A stretch of 64,000 nucleotides of DNA, from assembly GCF_044761665.1 (NCBI RefSeq), contig NZ_JBIWCW010000008.1, forward strand, positions 71,335-135,334, written 5' to 3'. The position numbers were made by a program, and so were the translations under genes. The DNA is from Peribacillus sp044761665 (GTDB lineage: Bacteria; Bacillota; Bacilli; Bacillales; DSM-1321). A model generated the notes under the pieces. It was not told the DNA's origin. It made no database searches and saw only the letters and a program-made list of their open reading frames with translations. This document shows positions 34,951 through 43,007 of the stretch, piece by piece. Each line of letters opens with the position of its first letter. The stretch's first letter is position 1.

Positions 34951-36132
34951 ATGCTTCGTTCAATGTACTCAGGAATCAGTGGGTTAAAAAACTTACAAAC
35001 AAAATTAGATGTCATCGGGAATAATGTCGCCAATGTAAACACCTATGGTTTTAAGAAAAGTCGGGTCACTTTCAGCGATACGATGAACCAAACAATATCA
35101 GGTGCTAGTGCTGCAACAGAAAATAGGGGTGGAACCAACTCCAAGCAAGTTGGTTTAGGATCTACCATCGCAACGATTGACACGATTCATAGTCAATCAA
35201 GCTTGCAAACTACTGGGCGTGACCTTGACTTGGCTGTTTCCGGTGACGGTTATTTTGTGGTCAAGCAAGGGGATGCCTTATCGTATACTCGTGCCGGGAA
35301 CTTCTATTTAGATGACAATGGAACTCTCGTAAACTCGAGTGGGTCGAAAGTGCAAGCCTACCAAGTTGATGCAAATGGAAATACTTCAAATGCTATCGGA
35401 GACGTGGCAGTAAACGTTAATGCGGTATTACCGGCAGTAAAAACTACTACAGTAACGGTGAGTGAGAATTTAGCAGCAGATGCTATTGATGGATCAGTAT
35501 TCAGCCAACAAATAAAAGTCATTGATGCCAAAGGAGAAGAACAAGCAAAAACTGTTTATTTCCAAAAATCGGCTACACCGAATGAGTGGAAGGTATACCT
35601 TGATCAAGATCCAACAGATACTTCTGTCACAGCAACTCTATTTACTACTCTAACTTTTGAAAACGGCAATTACAAGACTGGTAATAAAACAGATACCACC
35701 ATAAGTTATGATTTCAAAAATCTTACCCAAGTACCTGGAACAACAACAGCACTCGTCAACCCAAATGGGAATAAAGAAGGAAAACTGGAAAGCTTTAATT
35801 TCGGCTCATCAGGCGAAATTAATGGGATATACTCCAACGGGAAGATTGTAACATTGGGGCAGTTAGCAATCGCTAAGTTCTCTAACGCCTCAGGTTTAAC
35901 TAAATCCGGTGGTAGCACATTCCAAGAATCGATTAACTCAGGTACGGCAAATATCGGTATTGCTGGGGATGGCCGAGGAACGATTGCATCCAATTCACTA
36001 GAAATGTCGAATGTCGATTTATCCGAGGAGTTCACGGAGATGATTGTTGCTCAGCGTGGTTTCCAATCGAATTCACGAATCATCACGACATCTGATGAAA
36101 TCCTGCAAGAATTGGTTAACTTAAAACGATAG
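34951..36132 (+). CDS. flgE: Flagellar hook protein FlgE
   Basis: FlgE polymerises into the hook. The N-terminus MLRSMYSGISGLKNLQTKLD and the motif NNVANVNTYGFK (about 28-39) with the C-terminal helix (VDLSEEFTEMIVAQRGFQSN) form the D0 domain common to rod, hook and filament proteins. At 393 residues it is clearly longer than the 264-residue B. subtilis hook protein; the extra length is a Thr/Ala/Asn-rich middle domain (about 140-290). AAGGGGAAC lies upstream of the ATG. Confidence 0.94.
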   Translation: MLRSMYSGISGLKNLQTKLDVIGNNVANVNTYGFKKSRVTFSDTMNQTISGASAATENRGGTNSKQVGLGSTIATIDTIHSQSSLQTTGRDLDLAVSGDGYFVVKQGDALSYTRAGNFYLDDNGTLVNSSGSKVQAYQVDANGNTSNAIGDVAVNVNAVLPAVKTTTVTVSENLAADAIDGSVFSQQIKVIDAKGEEQAKTVYFQKSATPNEWKVYLDQDPTDTSVTATLFTTLTFENGNYKTGNKTDTTISYDFKNLTQVPGTTTALVNPNGNKEGKLESFNFGSSGEINGIYSNGKIVTLGQLAIAKFSNASGLTKSGGSTFQESINSGTANIGIAGDGRGTIASNSLEMSNVDLSEEFTEMIVAQRGFQSNSRIITTSDEILQELVNLKR

Positions 36133-36144
36133 GTTAAGGGAGGG

Positions 36145-36175
36145 AGGAGCCAGGTGCTGATTTGCTCTGGCTCCT
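36145..36175 (+). promoter_or_regulatory. Hairpin over the swrD start region
   Basis: AGGAGCCAG (36145-36153) pairs perfectly with CTGGCTCCT (36167-36175) around a 13-base loop. The left arm contains most of the GGGAGGAG ribosome binding site, and the loop holds the only canonical-type swrD start, TTG 36162. A weak T-rich stretch follows. It may be a partial terminator or a translational block that keeps SwrD low. Confidence 0.6.
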
Positions 36176-36398
36176 ACATATTATTATTAAAGTCACGAGG
36201 CTGAATGGCAAAAGCTTTCATATCAATGCATTGTACATAGATACGGTCGAGTCGTTGCCGGATACAACCATCACTTTTACAAATGGCAAGAAAATTGTGG
36301 TGCTCGAGAAGGAAGAAGAAATGATTCAAGCCATCATTCATTTTTATCGGAGTGTGAATGTTCTAGGATTTCACAAAGGGGGGGAGGAAAGAGTATGA
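36162..36398 (+). CDS. swrD: Swarming motility protein SwrD
   Basis: SwrD raises flagellar motor power and is needed for swarming in B. subtilis. The 78-residue reading starts at TTG 36162, giving MLWLLHIIIKVTRLNG; the family normally begins MIKVTRLNG, so the real start could be one of the ATT codons at 36180-36188. The core IKVTRLNGKSFHINALYIDT and LPDTTITFTNGKKIVVLEKE identify the family. fliL begins on its stop codon (ATGA). Confidence 0.85.
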   Translation: MLWLLHIIIKVTRLNGKSFHINALYIDTVESLPDTTITFTNGKKIVVLEKEEEMIQAIIHFYRSVNVLGFHKGGEERV

Positions 36399-36823
36399 AA
36401 AAAAAGCTATTGACGATTATATTGATTATGCTGGTGGCGATTTCCCTAGTTGGCGTCATAGCGGTCGTGGTTGTTACGAAATTATCTGAACCCGCATCTA
36501 CTGAGGATAAGCCCAGCATAGATGAGATTGTTGAATCTTCTGTTGAAATTCCTGAAATTACGACGAATCTAGCTGGCAATGATTATATTAAAATCTCATT
36601 TATGGTCCAGACAGATAATAAAAAGGCTAAAGAAGAGTTGGAAAAAAGAAACTTTCAGGTGAAAAATATCATCATTACCGAATTGTCTGAAATGAAAGCG
36701 CAGGAGTTAACAGGTAAAAAGGGCAAGGAAAAACTTCAGAATACGCTAAGGACTAAAATTAATGAATTAATGGAAGAAGGAAAAGTTGAAAAGGTTTATA
36801 TAACCTCCTCGATTCTTCAATAA
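36395..36823 (+). CDS. fliL: Flagellar basal body-associated protein FliL
   Basis: FliL surrounds the stator and improves its output. The 142 residues start with a short basic segment and one membrane helix (about 5-26, LTIILIMLVAISLVGVIAVV), followed by an extracytoplasmic stomatin-like domain (SVEIPEITTNLAGNDYIKIS onward). It overlaps swrD by four bases, with GGGGGGAGG as the binding site. Confidence 0.95.
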   Translation: MKKKLLTIILIMLVAISLVGVIAVVVVTKLSEPASTEDKPSIDEIVESSVEIPEITTNLAGNDYIKISFMVQTDNKKAKEELEKRNFQVKNIIITELSEMKAQELTGKKGKEKLQNTLRTKINELMEEGKVEKVYITSSILQ

Positions 36824-36876
36824 GAACACCCTGACTTCATTAAATTAAGAAGGGGAAGTTTTGGAGGTGAATGCAA

Positions 36877-37875
36877 ATGTCCGGGGAAATATTATCACAA
36901 AATGAAATTGATGCATTACTCTCAGCCATTTCTACTGGAGAAATGGATGCGGACGATTTAAAGAAAGAGGAAATAGAAAAAAGGGTGAAAGTGTACGACT
37001 TCAAAAGGGCGCTTCGTTTCTCGAAGGACCAAATCAGGAGCTTGACAAGGATCCATGATAATTTCGCACGGCTGTTGACAACTTATTTTTCAGCACAGCT
37101 AAGGACCTATGTCCAAATATCGGTTGCTTCGGCTGATCAAATCCCCTATGAAGAGTTTATACGGTCGATACCAAAAATGACAATTTTGAATGTGTTCGAG
37201 GTCCCACCGTTGGATGGCCGCATCATACTTGAGGTCAATCCAAATATTGCGTATTCCATGATGGATCGTGTTTTGGGTGGCAGGGGTGTCAGTGCCAATA
37301 AAGTCGACAGTCTGACGGAAATCGAAACGAAAATCATGTCGAATCTCTTTGAGAAGGCTTTTGAAAATTTACAAGAGGCCTGGGAAACGATTGTCGAAAT
37401 CGAACCCGTGATGACGGAATTCGAAGTGAATCCTCAATTTTTACAACTAGTTTCACCCAATGATACAGTTGTCGTCATTTCGTTGAATACCCAAATAGGT
37501 GAAACAAGCGGAATGATCAATATATGTATACCGCACGTCGTATTAGAACCGATTATACCGAAGTTATCTGCTCACTACTGGATGGAAACTTCCCAAAAAG
37601 TAAGACTGCCTGAAGAAATCAAGATTTTGGAAACGCGTATTAGGAATTCCGACCTGCCGATTATATCTGAGCTTGGAACCACTGATATTACCATTCAGGA
37701 TTTTCTGCTACTCGATGTAGGTGATGTTATCGATTTAAATCAGGCAATCGATGAACCTTTACTAATTAAAGTTGGAGGCATTCCAAAATATAGTGGACAA
37801 CCAGGCAAAATAGGTAAAAAACACGCCATCCAGATTCTTGATATTTTGAAAGGGGGAGACGAAGATGGTAAGTGA
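36877..37875 (+). CDS. fliM: Flagellar motor switch protein FliM
   Basis: FliM binds phosphorylated CheY and, with FliG and FliY, sets rotation direction. ATG 36877 is preferred to ATG 36871, because GGAGGTGA ends at 36870; the protein has 332 residues. It begins with the CheY-binding peptide SGEILSQNEIDALLSAIS, followed by the CheC-like middle domain (about 45-230; SLTRIHDNFARLL, MMDRVLGG) and the C-terminal SpoA domain (about 250-325). Confidence 0.97.
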   Translation: MSGEILSQNEIDALLSAISTGEMDADDLKKEEIEKRVKVYDFKRALRFSKDQIRSLTRIHDNFARLLTTYFSAQLRTYVQISVASADQIPYEEFIRSIPKMTILNVFEVPPLDGRIILEVNPNIAYSMMDRVLGGRGVSANKVDSLTEIETKIMSNLFEKAFENLQEAWETIVEIEPVMTEFEVNPQFLQLVSPNDTVVVISLNTQIGETSGMINICIPHVVLEPIIPKLSAHYWMETSQKVRLPEEIKILETRIRNSDLPIISELGTTDITIQDFLLLDVGDVIDLNQAIDEPLLIKVGGIPKYSGQPGKIGKKHAIQILDILKGGDEDGK

Positions 37876-39085
37876 TGAAATGCTTTCACAAGACGAAATA
37901 GATGCCCTTTTAAAAGGAACAGAAGATATAGAAGATGGGGGGAGCTCAATTTCGATTGACGATTATTTATCCGAGATGGAACTGGATGCGTTGGGGGAAA
38001 TTGGAAATATCTCTTTCGGAAGCTCAGCTACTGCATTATCCACTTTATTGAACCAGAAAGTGGATATTACGACCCCAACCGTTACCATAATTGAAAAGGG
38101 TAAGATAGCTGAAGAGTTTCCACAGCCATATGTGGCCATACAAGTAAGGTACACAGAGGGATTTTCTGGAATCAATATGCTGGTCATCAAGCAAAGTGAT
38201 GCAGCAATCATCGCTGATTTAATGCTTGGTGGTGATGGATTGAGTCCTTCAGATATGTTAGGTGAAATCCAATTAAGTGCAGTCCAGGAAGCGATGAATC
38301 AAATGATGGGGTCCGCTGCGACTTCCATGTCGACCATCTTCAGCAAAAAGGTTGATATTTCACCGCCAAGCGTAGATTTACTCAATTTTCTTAACGGTGA
38401 AGGCGAAGATGCCATCCCAAACGAAGATTTATTTGCAAAGATATCGTTCCGTTTGCGCGTAGGTGATCTGATTGATTCAAGTATTATGCAGTTATTGCCT
38501 TTAGAGTTTGCAAAAGGATTGGTCGATGAATTATTGAATGGGTCAGGTGAAAGTGAACCTGTTGAACTCCAAAAAGAAATGGAACAACAGGTGGCTAATA
38601 GTCAGCCACAGAGCATTCCGACACAAGCTACGGCAGAATCACAGATTCCCATTTCAAATCAGTCGGCCCATGATCCATATGTACCCTATCAGGCACAACA
38701 GACGTATCAGATGCCAAATGAACCACAGCATTTTGGTGCGCCAACCGCATCCAATGGAAAACCTGTGAATGTACAGCCAGCTAGTTTCACAAGTTTTCAG
38801 CCTTACCAGCTTCAAGAATCGGAAACGAAGAACCTTAGCATGCTGATGGACATTCCTCTTCAAGTAACAGTAGAGCTTGGAAGGACCAAACGTTCAGTCA
38901 AGGAAATCCTGGAATTGTCATCCGGTTCAATTATTGAATTGGATAAACTAGCCGGGGAACCTGTTGATATACTTGTAAACAGCCGGTTAATCGCCAAAGG
39001 TGAGGTTGTTGTCATTGATGAAAACTTCGGTGTTCGAGTTACAGATATTATGAGCCAGAGCGACCGATTAAAAAAAATTAGATAA
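37865..39085 (+). CDS. fliY: Flagellar switch protein and CheY-P phosphatase FliY
   Basis: FliY removes phosphate from CheY at the switch and replaces FliN. It has 406 residues: an N-terminal CheY-binding peptide (EMLSQDEIDALLKG), a CheC-like phosphatase domain with both active motifs intact (ELDALGEIGNISFGSSATAL and LSAVQEAMNQMMGSAATSMS), a Gln/Pro-rich linker (about 228-315) and a C-terminal FliN-like SpoA domain (IPLQVTVELGRTKRSVKEIL). It overlaps fliM by 11 bases. Confidence 0.96.
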   Translation: MVSDEMLSQDEIDALLKGTEDIEDGGSSISIDDYLSEMELDALGEIGNISFGSSATALSTLLNQKVDITTPTVTIIEKGKIAEEFPQPYVAIQVRYTEGFSGINMLVIKQSDAAIIADLMLGGDGLSPSDMLGEIQLSAVQEAMNQMMGSAATSMSTIFSKKVDISPPSVDLLNFLNGEGEDAIPNEDLFAKISFRLRVGDLIDSSIMQLLPLEFAKGLVDELLNGSGESEPVELQKEMEQQVANSQPQSIPTQATAESQIPISNQSAHDPYVPYQAQQTYQMPNEPQHFGAPTASNGKPVNVQPASFTSFQPYQLQESETKNLSMLMDIPLQVTVELGRTKRSVKEILELSSGSIIELDKLAGEPVDILVNSRLIAKGEVVVIDENFGVRVTDIMSQSDRLKKIR

Positions 39086-39102
39086 ATTTGGGGGAAGAAA
39101 AA

Positions 39103-39465
39103 ATGGCAAATAGAATTTTAATTGTAGACGATGCAGCATTTATGAGAATGATGATTAAAGATATCCTTTCTAAAAATGGTTTTGAGATTGTAGGGGAAGC
39201 AGCAGACGGCGCCCAAGCAGTTGAGAAATATAAAGAAACCCACCCGGATCTAGTAACGATGGATATCACCATGCCTGAAATGGATGGTATTACCGCATTA
39301 AAGGAAATTAAAAAGGTGAATCCTCAAGCTAAGGTCATCATGTGCTCCGCAATGGGACAACAAGCCATGGTCATCGACGCAATCCAAGCGGGAGCTAAAG
39401 ACTTCATCGTTAAACCTTTCCAGGCAGATCGCGTATTGGAAGCCATAAATAAAGCACTAAGCTAA
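39103..39465 (+). CDS. cheY: Chemotaxis response regulator CheY
   Basis: CheY carries the phosphoryl signal from CheA to the motor. ATG 39103 after GGGGGAAG gives 120 residues, a single receiver domain. The acidic pocket is D9-D10, the phosphorylated residue D54 in DLVTMDITMPEMDG, and Lys near 104 in DFIVKPFQ. It lies inside the switch gene cluster, as in B. subtilis, rather than with cheA. Confidence 0.97.
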   Translation: MANRILIVDDAAFMRMMIKDILSKNGFEIVGEAADGAQAVEKYKETHPDLVTMDITMPEMDGITALKEIKKVNPQAKVIMCSAMGQQAMVIDAIQAGAKDFIVKPFQADRVLEAINKALS

Positions 39466-39484
39466 CTAAGAGGGTGTCTTCATA

Positions 39485-40159
39485 TTGTTTGCTTTTAAAA
39501 AGTGGCTTCAAGTTTCACTAGTGTTCACCTTGTTCTTTTGCGGGGCCATGCAAGCCAGTGCCGAAAATCTGGATGACACAGTAAAGAAATTTTATGAGCC
39601 AGAAGATTCAAAAAAGGATAAAACCGATAAATCAAAAGGCTCTCATTCTAGTGACTCCCAATCTACCGATCAAACAACAAATCCTGAAAAAGTGGGGATA
39701 ACGGTTTGGGAGTTCCTCAGGATGATTCTCGCTACCATATTTGTGGTTGCGCTTCTCTATATAGTATTGAGGTTTGTAGGGAAGAAAGGTAAAACGTATC
39801 AAAAAGCTAATTCGGTAGAGAACTTGGGAGGAACGAGCCTCGGGGCAAATCGATCCGTTCAACTTGTAAAGGTTGGCGGAAGGATTTTAGTTGTAGGGGT
39901 CGGCGAAAACATCCAACTGTTAAAGGAAATAGATGATCCAAAAGAATATGAACAGCTGATAGAAGATTACAATGACAAAATGGACCAGATGATCCAACCA
40001 AGAGACCTTATGGCAAAGCTGAAAAGCAAATGGCTGAAAAAAAATGAAACCGAGACTACTAGTTTTTCCTCAGAGTTCAAGAGTCAGCTCGATCAAATGT
40101 CTAAAAGCAGGAAGAAGCTGTTGAACGAGCTTGATAGGAAAGGAAGAGACAAAGAATGA
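39485..40159 (+). CDS. fliO: Flagellar biosynthetic protein FliO (FliZ)
   Basis: FliO helps assemble the FliP ring of the export gate. The start is TTG 39485 with AGAGGGTG upstream; the protein has 224 residues. An N-terminal signal-like segment (about 8-25) is followed by an acidic, Ser/Lys/Asp-rich exposed stretch, a membrane helix (about 77-99, FLRMILATIFVVALLYIVLR) and the conserved cytoplasmic FliO domain (SVENLGGTSLGANRSVQLVK). The B. subtilis gene is called fliZ. Confidence 0.93.
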   Translation: MFAFKKWLQVSLVFTLFFCGAMQASAENLDDTVKKFYEPEDSKKDKTDKSKGSHSSDSQSTDQTTNPEKVGITVWEFLRMILATIFVVALLYIVLRFVGKKGKTYQKANSVENLGGTSLGANRSVQLVKVGGRILVVGVGENIQLLKEIDDPKEYEQLIEDYNDKMDQMIQPRDLMAKLKSKWLKKNETETTSFSSEFKSQLDQMSKSRKKLLNELDRKGRDKE

Positions 40160-40821
40160 ATGAGTTCATGGAGTTTTTTAACAACAGTGATCCCTCTAGT
40201 GTCTCTACTTCCGTCAAGTTAGTCCTTCTGTTAACGGTTTTATCACTTGCACCGAGCATACTGATTTTAATGACATGTTTTACGAGGATCATCATCGTGC
40301 TCAGTTTTGTCAGGACATCACTAGCGACACAGCAAATGCCGCCGAACCAGGTACTGGTCGGCTTGGCTCTTTTCATGACTTTTTTCATCATGGCCCCCAC
40401 GTTCCAGGAAGTGAATGAGAAAGCATTAACTCCTTTATTTAATGAAGAAATCGATTTAGAAGAGGCGTATGAGCAAGCGGCGATGCCCTTTAAGGAGTTT
40501 ATGAGTGCTCATACGAGGCAGAAAGATCTGGCCTTGTTTCTAGACTATGCCAAGGTCAAACAGCCTGAAACGATACATGATATTCCCTTGACTGCCTTTG
40601 TACCAGCATTTGCAATCAGTGAGATTAAAACGGCGTTTCAAATAGGATTCATGATTTTCATCCCTTTTCTAGTGATTGATATGGTCATTGCAAGTGTCCT
40701 GATGTCAATGGGGATGATGATGTTACCGCCGGTCATGATTTCCCTTCCATTCAAGATCCTTCTCTTCATTCTTGTTGATGGTTGGTATTTAGTAGTGAAG
40801 TCGTTATTACAGAGTTTTTAA
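40156..40821 (+). CDS. fliP: Flagellar export gate protein FliP
   Basis: FliP forms the pore of the type III export gate with FliQ and FliR. The 221 residues contain four hydrophobic segments. Visible signatures are PSILILMTCFTRIIIVLSFV and LATQQMPPNQVLVGLALFMT in the first half and FAISEIKTAFQIGFMIFIPF in the second. ATG overlaps the fliO stop by four bases. Confidence 0.97.
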   Translation: MNEFMEFFNNSDPSSVSTSVKLVLLLTVLSLAPSILILMTCFTRIIIVLSFVRTSLATQQMPPNQVLVGLALFMTFFIMAPTFQEVNEKALTPLFNEEIDLEEAYEQAAMPFKEFMSAHTRQKDLALFLDYAKVKQPETIHDIPLTAFVPAFAISEIKTAFQIGFMIFIPFLVIDMVIASVLMSMGMMMLPPVMISLPFKILLFILVDGWYLVVKSLLQSF

Positions 40822-40835
40822 GCAGGTGAGAAAAG

Positions 40836-41105
40836 ATGAGTGCAGATTATGTTATTGATGTAGCCGAAAAAGGGATTTATATGGTGTTGATTATAGCTGG
40901 ACCGCTGATGGTGATTGCTCTGGTCGTCGGGTTGCTAGTAAGTATCTTTCAGGCAACGACTCAGATTCAGGAGCAGACATTGGCCTTCGTTCCAAAAATA
41001 GTGGCAGTTTTATTGGCGCTTATTTTACTCGCTCCATGGATGCTTAGCCATCTATTATCATATGCCAATGATATATTCGGTAATTTGAATCGATTTGTAG
41101 GTTAG
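40836..41105 (+). CDS. fliQ: Flagellar export gate protein FliQ
   Basis: FliQ is an 89-residue gate subunit with two membrane helices (about 15-38 and 52-76). The signature GLLVSIFQATTQIQEQTLAF lies between them. GCAGGTGAG precedes the ATG. It lies between fliP and fliR, with gaps of 14 and 3 bases. Confidence 0.97.
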   Translation: MSADYVIDVAEKGIYMVLIIAGPLMVIALVVGLLVSIFQATTQIQEQTLAFVPKIVAVLLALILLAPWMLSHLLSYANDIFGNLNRFVG

Positions 41106-41108
41106 AGT

Positions 41109-41885
41109 ATGGAGGAAATATTCCCTTACTTTCCTGCATTTCTATTAATGGTAGTTAGAGTCACGACCTTTTTCGTAGCCATGCCAATTTTTTCATATCG
41201 GTCTATTCCAATACAGCATAGAGTCGGGTTGGGAGTTTTCCTGGCTTGGATCATGTACTATACCATCGATGCACCGGTACTGGCTTTGGATGTCACTTTT
41301 TATTTATTGATCATAAAAGAAGCGCTCGTAGGCCTCTTCATCGGGTTTGCTGCTTATATGATATTATCCGCGGTCCAGATTGCCGGTGGGTTAATCGATT
41401 TTCAACTGGGGTTTTCGATAGCGAATGTTATTGATCCTCAAACAGGAGCTCAAAGTCCCTTGATGGGACAATATTTATATACGATTGCCTTATTGTTTCT
41501 TCTAAGTACAGATGGTCATCATTTACTGTTGGATGGGATCTTTTATAGCTATCAATTCATCCCGATCGATCAGTTATTCGTGCCATTCGGCGATCAGTCA
41601 ATAATAGAGTACTTGGCCAAAGCATTTAGTAAAGCATTTATGATTGCTTTTCAGATGGCCATCCCGGTAGTGGGAAGCATATTCTTAGTGGACGTCACGC
41701 TTGGCATCCTAGCAAGGACGGTTCCACAACTAAACGTATTTGTTGTCGGTATACCTGTGAAAATCATCGTAGGTTTATCCATTGTAATCATTGTCATGGG
41801 AATGATGATGACGGTCGTGACACAACTATTTAATTTCATTCTCCTGACGATGCGTCAGTTAATGCAACTGATCGGGGGCATATGA
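41109..41885 (+). CDS. fliR: Flagellar export gate protein FliR
   Basis: FliR completes the gate with one copy per machine. The 258 residues hold about six membrane helices and the motif GFAAYMILSAVQIAGGLIDF followed by IDPQTGAQSPLMGQY. The ATG lies three bases after fliQ; its binding site is inside the fliQ end (GTAGGTTAGAG region) and rather weak. The last four bases overlap flhB. Confidence 0.96.
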   Translation: MEEIFPYFPAFLLMVVRVTTFFVAMPIFSYRSIPIQHRVGLGVFLAWIMYYTIDAPVLALDVTFYLLIIKEALVGLFIGFAAYMILSAVQIAGGLIDFQLGFSIANVIDPQTGAQSPLMGQYLYTIALLFLLSTDGHHLLLDGIFYSYQFIPIDQLFVPFGDQSIIEYLAKAFSKAFMIAFQMAIPVVGSIFLVDVTLGILARTVPQLNVFVVGIPVKIIVGLSIVIIVMGMMMTVVTQLFNFILLTMRQLMQLIGGI

Positions 41886-42970
41886 CAATGGAAAGAGTAC
41901 AGCTGGATTTACAGTTTTTCGCCGGTGAAAAAACCGAAAAGGCAACCCCGAAAAAACGTCAGGATTCAAAGAAAAAGGGACAGGTTGCCAAAAGTCAGGA
42001 TGTTAATACATCGGTTAACCTAATTACCGTATTTTCGGTTCTGCTAATGATGGGACCGTTCATGTACAATCACTTGTTTGCCCTTATGAAGAAATACCTA
42101 CAGGATTTCACCGTTAGCGACTTTAGTGAAGAAAGCATGCAAGTTATCTTGATTGAAATCCTTATGGAGATGGGACTTGTTTTAGGTCCTGTTTTTGTGG
42201 CAGCGGTGGTAGCTGGGGTGTTGGCCAATGTAATGCAAATCGGTTTTATGTTTTCAACGGAATCGATTCAGTTTAAGCTTGAAAAATTGGATCCCATTAA
42301 AGGATTTAAACGAATTTTTTCAATGAGGGCCATTGTTGAATTATTGAAATCCATTCTTAAGATATCATTTGTTGGTTTTGTTGCTTTTTATGTACTCTGG
42401 AACCGTATGGAAGAGATTATGATTTTATCACAGATATCTGTGGCAGATGCAATGGCAACATTGGCGGACATTACAATTAAAGTAGGGTATTATGCTGCCG
42501 TGGCTTTATTGTTCATTGCACTATTGGACTATATGTATCAAAAATATGACTTTGAAAAAAATATCCGGATGTCAAAGCAGGATATTAAGGATGAATATAA
42601 AAATTCTGAAGGCGATCCGCTCATTAAATCAAAGATTAAGCAAAAGCAACGCCAGATGGCGGCTCAGAGGATGATGCAGGAAGTGCCGAATGCGGACGTC
42701 GTCATTACAAACCCGACGCATTTTGCCATTGCTTTAAAATATGATGAAAGCAAAGCGGAAGCTCCTTTTGTCGTGGCAAAGGGTGTAGACTTCGTTGCTC
42801 AGAAGATTAAATATATCGCAAAAGAAAATGACGTAGTCATGGTGGAAAACCGACCTTTAGCAAGATCATTATATGATCAAGCCGACGTGGGGCAAGCGAT
42901 ACCGGAAGAGTTTTTTAAGGCGGTCGCTGAAATACTCGCCTTTGTTTATAAAACGAAAGGCAAGCTTTAA
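41882..42970 (+). CDS. flhB: Flagellar export switch protein FlhB
   Basis: FlhB gates export and changes substrate class after autocleavage. It has 362 residues from ATG 41882; an ATG at 41888 with better spacing to GGGGG is possible. The N-terminus LQFFAGEKTEKATPKKRQD is typical. Four membrane helices lie between about 38 and 215, and the cleavage motif NPTH is intact in ADVVITNPTHFAIALKYDES (near residue 280). The C-terminal piece after NPTH is the part resembled by YlqH. Confidence 0.97.
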   Translation: MTMERVQLDLQFFAGEKTEKATPKKRQDSKKKGQVAKSQDVNTSVNLITVFSVLLMMGPFMYNHLFALMKKYLQDFTVSDFSEESMQVILIEILMEMGLVLGPVFVAAVVAGVLANVMQIGFMFSTESIQFKLEKLDPIKGFKRIFSMRAIVELLKSILKISFVGFVAFYVLWNRMEEIMILSQISVADAMATLADITIKVGYYAAVALLFIALLDYMYQKYDFEKNIRMSKQDIKDEYKNSEGDPLIKSKIKQKQRQMAAQRMMQEVPNADVVITNPTHFAIALKYDESKAEAPFVVAKGVDFVAQKIKYIAKENDVVMVENRPLARSLYDQADVGQAIPEEFFKAVAEILAFVYKTKGKL

Positions 42971-43007
42971 AAGGTAGATTGTTACCTGTTAGTTAGGAGA
43001 GAAGGAC

